Source: Legionella lytica
GTDB taxonomy: Bacteria > Pseudomonadota > Gammaproteobacteria > Legionellales > Legionellaceae
Assembly (NCBI RefSeq): GCF_023921225.1
Contig: NZ_CP071527.1
Span: 2,446,501-2,510,500 of the forward strand
Reading direction: 5' to 3'
Length of the DNA: 64,000 bases
The notes under the pieces were generated by a model. That model had not been told where the DNA came from. It worked only from the letters and a program-made list of their open reading frames with translations, and did no database searches. This document shows positions 59,086 through 64,000 of the stretch, piece by piece (the first letter of the stretch is position 1; each line of letters starts with the position of its first letter). The position numbers and the translations under genes are program-made.

Positions 59086-59779
59086 TACTTGTTACCTTTT
59101 TAACTTCTTCCATTATCATTGCTTGTACCGCGGGGTGTTTATCAATTGTGAAATGATTAACCGTTACCCCTTTGATTTTTGTAACATCAATATTGTCAAT
59201 TTGTGTTTTGGCAGGATCAACAGCTCGAAGTCTTAAACCACTAAACATGGGTACATAACCAGTTTTGTAAAAATTCATTGCATGCTTCACGTTAGGCGGC
59301 ACAACAGTTTGTGATACCGCATCAACCGTAACCAGCAAATCAACAGGAACTCCGGCTTTATTTAAATTACGTGCTACCTTGATTTGTTCATTAGCCCCTA
59401 AAGAATGTCCCACAAGAACGATCGGTTTAGGATTTTTAGATTTGTAGTGATTACTGATAAGAGTACGAGATACAGCACCCGCATTATACCACATGCCACT
59501 TGGAGCAGGAATGTGATAAGTTGCCTCTACAGAGTCGCTTAACTCTTGCATGCCGGTACTGAAAACCCCTAATCCTCCAAGCATGGTATGAACTTCACCA
59601 CGGTAAAGTTGAGCGTGTTTAGCGTGCGCTACTTTTTTTCCCGTAGCATTAGTTTGCACTAGAAGCTTTTTCTTAGCAGGATGGTATTTAGCTCTCGACA
59701 AATCAACACAGCTTGCCACAGAAAAAGCGGCAAATAAGCAAAAAGATGCTTTGAAGAAATTGGTTTTGCTACTGTTCAT
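59063..59779 (-). CDS. Putative lipoprotein with alpha/beta-hydrolase fold
   Basis: The N-terminal signal ends in a lipobox-like FSVASC, predicting a lipoprotein. The nucleophile elbow VLVGHSLGANEQ (Gly-x-Ser-x-Gly) is near residue 124, LLVTVDAVSQ could provide the acid, and VNHFTIDKH the His. 238 aa. An upstream SGMWYNAG segment is conserved-looking. It overlaps the FMO gene by 23 bases, so a joint pathway on a lipid or ester substrate is possible. Enzyme class is inferred from motifs. Confidence 0.75.
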   Translation of the reverse strand: MNSSKTNFFKASFCLFAAFSVASCVDLSRAKYHPAKKKLLVQTNATGKKVAHAKHAQLYRGEVHTMLGGLGVFSTGMQELSDSVEATYHIPAPSGMWYNAGAVSRTLISNHYKSKNPKPIVLVGHSLGANEQIKVARNLNKAGVPVDLLVTVDAVSQTVVPPNVKHAMNFYKTGYVPMFSGLRLRAVDPAKTQIDNIDVTKIKGVTVNHFTIDKHPAVQAMIMEEVKKVTSNANRAKA

Positions 59780-59981
59780 TTTTATTTTTATTCAGGTTTT
59801 ATCGAATCCTTCGATGATAACGTAATATGGTGGCGATTGCCAATATTTGTACCGCATTAACCCGCATCTACAGAGGATCATTGCGGCTTTTTTTTCCTGT
59901 GTTAACTAGTAATTCTGTTTGGGATGCAAATAATAGTTTGCTAAGATACGCACTACTTCTTTAGATTGTGAACAATTTTTT

Positions 59982-61331
59982 ATGGAAACACCGGTTTCAG
60001 TACTTACTGTCAGCCAGCTCAACAGGCAGGTGAAAAGTTACCTTGAAAATGAATTAGGAATTGTTCATGTAGAAGGAGAGATTTCTAATTTAAGTAAACC
60101 GGCATCAGGACATTTTTACTTTACCCTAAAAGACAGTGGCGCCCAAATCCGTTGTGTGTTTTTTAAAAATCGCCATTTTGGCTCTTCTGCCTCAAAACTG
60201 TGCGATGGCCAACATCTGGTTGCCAGTGGTCGATTAAGCCTTTATGAGGCACGCGGAGATTACCAATTAATCGTTGACCAAATCACAGAAGCCGGCCTTG
60301 GTGCCTTGTATCAACGCTTTGAAGAGTTAAAAAATAAACTGGCGAGCGAAGGGCTATTTCATCCGGATAAGAAAAAATCACTTCCCAGTATGCCACAAAG
60401 CATCGGCGTGATTACCTCAACAACCGGAGCTGCGATTCGTGATATTTTATCGACTTTAGCGAGACGTTACCCCTTAGCGAAGGTATTTATTTATCCAAGT
60501 GAAGTTCAAGGAGCAGGAGCAGCACAACAACTGATTAAAGCAGTCCAACGTGCCAATGCAGAAAAATGCTGTGACGTACTCATCCTTGCGCGTGGTGGTG
60601 GAAGTATTGAGGATTTATGGGCATTTAATGATGAACAATTAGCCCGACAAATCGCCCAAAGTAGCATTCCGCTGGTATCCGGAGTTGGCCATGAAACTGA
60701 TTTCACCATTGCTGACTTCGTTGCCGATTACCGTGCAGAAACCCCCACAGCGGCAGCAACCGCAGTAACCCCTGACTCTCTGGAACTATTAAGATCATTA
60801 AACCATTCGATGCTACGTTTGCAAGAAGCCATCCATAGACACTTACAAAAGAATCAAATTAAGCTGCGCCATTTGATGGATAAAATTTCTTCGCCGCAAA
60901 AAGCAATTTCAAGCTATTGGCAAACTACAGATTATTTAGAGCGACAGTTAATTTCAAGTATGAACCAAATCGTCAAACAGAAAACCCATCAATTGAACTT
61001 GTGTGCTCATCAATTAAACACCCATAATCCAAAGACACAAATTCAGCATGCGCAAAATCAACTACAACAGAAAACCATACAATTAACTCAACAGATGCAA
61101 AACAAGCTGAGTCAGCTCAAATTTCAAATGAGGACACTAATGTCCACCTTGCACGCAGTCAGTCCCTTAGCTACACTGGATAGAGGTTATGCAATTGCTA
61201 CACTAAAAGAGAAGGTGCTGTTTTCAGCTGAACAAACCAAGATTGGCGATACAATTGAAGTACGTTTAGCCCAAGGTAAACTTTCATGTGAAGTAAAAAA
61301 CATTAAAGGATTAGAGCAAGACCATGCTTGA
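59982..61331 (+). CDS. xseA: Exodeoxyribonuclease VII large subunit
   Basis: The N-terminal OB fold (TVSQLNRQVKSYLENELGIV; GEISNLSKPASGHFYFTLKD) and catalytic-domain motifs (VITSTTGAAIRDI; LARGGGSIEDLWAFND; VSGVGHETDFTIADFVAD) identify XseA, followed by a long coiled-coil C-terminus. 449 aa. ExoVII degrades single-stranded DNA from both ends with XseB. Confidence 0.97.
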   Translation: METPVSVLTVSQLNRQVKSYLENELGIVHVEGEISNLSKPASGHFYFTLKDSGAQIRCVFFKNRHFGSSASKLCDGQHLVASGRLSLYEARGDYQLIVDQITEAGLGALYQRFEELKNKLASEGLFHPDKKKSLPSMPQSIGVITSTTGAAIRDILSTLARRYPLAKVFIYPSEVQGAGAAQQLIKAVQRANAEKCCDVLILARGGGSIEDLWAFNDEQLARQIAQSSIPLVSGVGHETDFTIADFVADYRAETPTAAATAVTPDSLELLRSLNHSMLRLQEAIHRHLQKNQIKLRHLMDKISSPQKAISSYWQTTDYLERQLISSMNQIVKQKTHQLNLCAHQLNTHNPKTQIQHAQNQLQQKTIQLTQQMQNKLSQLKFQMRTLMSTLHAVSPLATLDRGYAIATLKEKVLFSAEQTKIGDTIEVRLAQGKLSCEVKNIKGLEQDHA

Positions 61332-61929
61332 AGAATTAACTGACAGTCTTAATTTAATTATTAGCCAAACAAAAATGAATAGTTCCATATTGGCTACTAT
61401 TGTAATTACTCTATGGATCATTTTCTTTCTTACTCGGCTGGACCGCCGCCTGTTATTACTGGGAATTATACCAAGGCGTCTCAAAGGCGTGCCGGGAATA
61501 CTTTTGGCACCCTTATTACATTTGAATTTCAATCATCTATTTTTTAACTGTATCCCATTAATTGTATTGAGTAATTTTATTTTAATTAACGGCCTGTATT
61601 ATTATATTGCTGTGACATTAATCATTACCCTACTCACAGGGATTTGTGTATGGTGCTTTGCCAAATCGGCCGTGCATGTTGGTGCAAGTGGCGTTATAAC
61701 CGGCTACTGGAGTTTTTTGGTTCTTAATCTTTATCAAACAGGCACCGTGACCACAATTATTTTAGGCCTGCTCAGTGTTTATTACTTTGCTGGTATTTTC
61801 TTTGGTATTTTCCCAGGAAAGAAAGGCGTCTCTTGGGAGTCTCACTTTTTTGGTTTATTGGCGGGATTAGCTACGAGCTATTTATTTACCTATTACCCAA
61901 ATTATGTACAGATTCTATATCAGCAGTAA
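61324..61929 (+). CDS. Rhomboid-family intramembrane serine protease
   Basis: A six-helix-type 201-aa protein. The catalytic Ser122 is in HVGASGVITGYW (GASG) and His174 in SWESHFFGLLAG. HLNFNHLFFN (about 66-75) is the conserved helix-2 His/Asn motif. All catalytic elements are present, so it should cleave transmembrane substrates. It overlaps xseA by 8 bases. Confidence 0.9.
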   Translation: MLEELTDSLNLIISQTKMNSSILATIVITLWIIFFLTRLDRRLLLLGIIPRRLKGVPGILLAPLLHLNFNHLFFNCIPLIVLSNFILINGLYYYIAVTLIITLLTGICVWCFAKSAVHVGASGVITGYWSFLVLNLYQTGTVTTIILGLLSVYYFAGIFFGIFPGKKGVSWESHFFGLLAGLATSYLFTYYPNYVQILYQQ

Positions 61930-61984
61930 GCTGGTAGCGCAAGCAATATAGCCTCGCCTACATGATAACGAGCTCGCTATAAGC

Positions 61985-63792
61985 TCAAATAGTCTCAGCC
62001 ACCCTCGCCATTTCTTCACTCACTTCAATTTCCCGATTATCCTTCGCGCGAAACAAAACGATTCGCGAATGATATTTCTCGACCGTACGTCGATGTGCGA
62101 TACTCACTAAAGTCGCGCCAGTTGACTCTTTTAGCGTGCGATAAACATGCTCTTCAGAGCAGAGGTCGCTTCATCTAAAAAGACCCAATCTGGCTTTTTG
62201 AGTAAGACACGTGCAAAAGCGATTCTTTGTTTCTGCCCTCCTGATAATTCCCCCTCCCAAATACACTTTTCACCGAGTCTAGGGATAAAATCCTGCATCC
62301 CCCCTACTTTATGCAAAACCATAACATATTGTTCCTCTGTATAAGTCTCTACGGGGTCAGGATAAGCTAAAATTGCTTTTAAGGTATCATGAGTTAAGGT
62401 CGGTGTTTGTGGTAAAAAACACAAGCGTTTTCCAGAAGGTAATAGAACTACCCCATCACCGTAACCCCAAGTTCCAGAAATCGTTTTAAAAAACGTGCTC
62501 TTACCAAGCCCAGACTCTCCTTTAATTAAGACATCCTCCGCTGGTTTTAACTTTAAATTAAGATTACGCATGATATGTGCAGTACTGGTGGCCTGGGGAT
62601 GCAAAATATTTAAATGCTTCACTTTAATTGAGTCTTTATTATGCTCATTTCTGATAATTGCTTTAGGATGAGCATTTAGCCCATCCCTCTCTAAAGAGAT
62701 TTGTAATTCAGTAATGCGTTTAATACTCGTTTTATATTTGGCCAGTTCATCGTAAGCCCATACAAACCAACTAAGCGATGAGTTTACTTGTGTAAACGCC
62801 ACACCTACCTGTATCAATTGTCCGATTTCGATAAGCCCCACAAAATACAAGGGAGCTGCGATTAACGTAGGTAAAAGCTCAGCTAATTGAGAATAGAAAT
62901 GTTGAAATGCATCCAACTTTAAACCAATACCCAATTTTTGATTGGCACGCTGATTAATTTCATTAATTTTATTTTTTATTGATATTTTGTAATAGCGCTC
63001 CGCGTGTTCTTCTGCAATATTTTCAGCCTCCTTCTGAACCTCTACTATATTTTGGCGTAAATCTGCTTCCGCTTTTTCAGCGTTATGATTGGTTTCAGCC
63101 ATTGATTTTGCAATCGAATTAGCAATCAGCGTAGCCGCCATTGCAACCACTAAAGCGCTCCAGAATAAATAGCCAGGAATCACAATAGTCAGGCCGGAAA
63201 CAGCAACAGATAAAGAACCACCAACAACCCATAAAGTACCAGCAAACATTCCCAAACTGAGCACTGACTTTAAAAAATCGCCGACCAACTCAATGGTTAG
63301 CTTTACGAAAATTTTTACATCTTCTTGAATGCGTTGAGCAATATTATCGACTTTGCTAGGAAATCGTTTTAAATCCAGATAGTTATTTTCACTGGAGAAA
63401 AGCTTATTAATTATTTTTTCTGTTAGCCAGGTACGCCAAAAAATAGACAACTTCCCCATAAAATAATCTTTTAAAATATGCACGCCTACATAAGTGCTTA
63501 CAATGAATGCAAATTGCCCTATAGAAAAAAGAAAAGGAATAAGCGCCTTTGCTGTTAAGGCTTGCCAAAATGCGGCAGACAACCAAGCCATGGTGACCGT
63601 TAATCCAACAAGTGAAATGGTGCACAAACCAATGGCTAATAAATAAAGCCAAGCGCGCGGCTTTTCATCAGAATTAAAAAAGTAATCTTTAATTAACCCC
63701 CAACTAGTGCTCCATAAATATTGGGATCCCATAGAATTAGGCAATTTATTGGACATGATTACGATCGGGAGTTTTTTTAAGGTTATTTCCAT
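61985..63792 (-). pseudogene. SbmA/BacA-YddA-type ABC transporter, frameshifted near its C-terminus
   Basis: An N-terminal ABC transmembrane domain of the ALD/YddA/SbmA type with about six helices (DNIAQRIQEDVKIF) is followed by an ATPase: Walker A GESGLGKSTFFKTISG, signature LSGGQKQRIAFARVLL, Walker B DWVFLDEATSAL. The frame then reads KSMFIAR and stops at 62131. In another frame the expected end continues, EEHVYRTLKESTGATLVSIA and HRRT..., to TGA at 61985. About 4 bases seem to be missing near 62155 (CTG followed directly by AAGAGC). The shift removes the H-loop His. Starts at 63792 or 63756 are both possible. Confidence 0.8.
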
Positions 63793-63939
63793 GTTAATTT
63801 CATTTTAGAAAAATGCAACTATTGCTCAAAATACACTAAATTTGCCCATTTAAAGAGACGATTTTCCTTGTTAAGCCAGGCTACACTTGCTCTGAAGTCT
63901 ATGCTATTCTAGGATTAATAAATCATCAGAGAAATCAAG

Positions 63940-64000
63940 ATGCTATCAATTAAAAGACTATTTCTCGTAGGTGCACTAAGCAGCCTACTGGTTACCCCTG
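63940..64000 (+). CDS. Start of an exported protein, cut by window edge
   Basis: The ATG at 63940 opens MLSIKRLFLVGALSSLLVTP, a typical signal peptide (basic start, hydrophobic core), running off the right edge. The mature protein is not visible. It is divergent from the ABC transporter. Confidence 0.55.
   Translation, partial: MLSIKRLFLVGALSSLLVTP

Overview
The window looks like a chromosomal segment of a Legionella species. It is AT-rich gammaproteobacterial DNA in which ordinary housekeeping operons are broken up by genes typical of Dot/Icm effectors: a VipD-type patatin phospholipase, a eukaryotic-like Ser/Thr kinase, a leucine-rich-repeat protein, a probable CE-clan cysteine protease and a PARG/macrodomain protein. 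The VipD match (catalytic motifs, length and collinear sequence) is the strongest marker. The species cannot be named from this alone.

Layout. 0-5.4 kb: a partial gene, a 54-aa ORF and vipD on the minus strand, a short hypothetical, then nit-tldD. 5.6-9.1 kb: a Bax-inhibitor-1/YccA membrane protein and several unknown genes. 9.2-13.8 kb: pdxJ, recO and era on the minus strand, separated by two plus-strand exported papain-like proteins, one of which has lost its catalytic residues. 13.9-19 kb: two large unknown, effector-like proteins (membrane-rich and coiled-coil). 19.2-25.8 kb: a KDPG-aldolase-like protein, the ribF-ileS-lspA operon, uspA and a small HExxH protein. 26-32.2 kb: a complete cytochrome c maturation operon, ccmABCDEFGHI, including a GTG-started ccmD. 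32.5-36.9 kb: sohB, small hypotheticals, a cysteine-rich secreted protein, then nif3-murA-ibaG. 37.3-40.3 kb: mlaFEDCB.

40.3-48.6 kb is an accessory island. It lies exactly between mlaF and kdsD, which are divergent near-neighbours in E. coli. It holds a frameshifted DUF1543 gene (poly-G tract), the kinase, the LRR protein, the CE-clan-like protein, a Na+/H+ antiporter remnant, the PARG-like protein and a 461-aa unknown. An imperfect ~60-bp direct repeat occurs next to mlaF and again beside the antiporter remnant.

48.6-54.3 kb: kdsD-kdsC-lptC-lptA-lptB (Kdo synthesis and LPS export) followed by trpG-trpD-trpC. 54.3-64 kb: two small ORFs, a YedI-type membrane protein, a PAP2 phosphatase, an SDR, a flavin monooxygenase overlapping a lipoprotein hydrolase, xseA-rhomboid, a frameshifted SbmA/BacA-type ABC transporter and the start of an exported protein.

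Several families of extragenic palindromes (ends CCCGTATTACG/AATACGGGCTAC; CCGCGG stems; GGCTGGGCT stems) are scattered between genes. No tRNA, rRNA, CRISPR array or intact transposase was seen.
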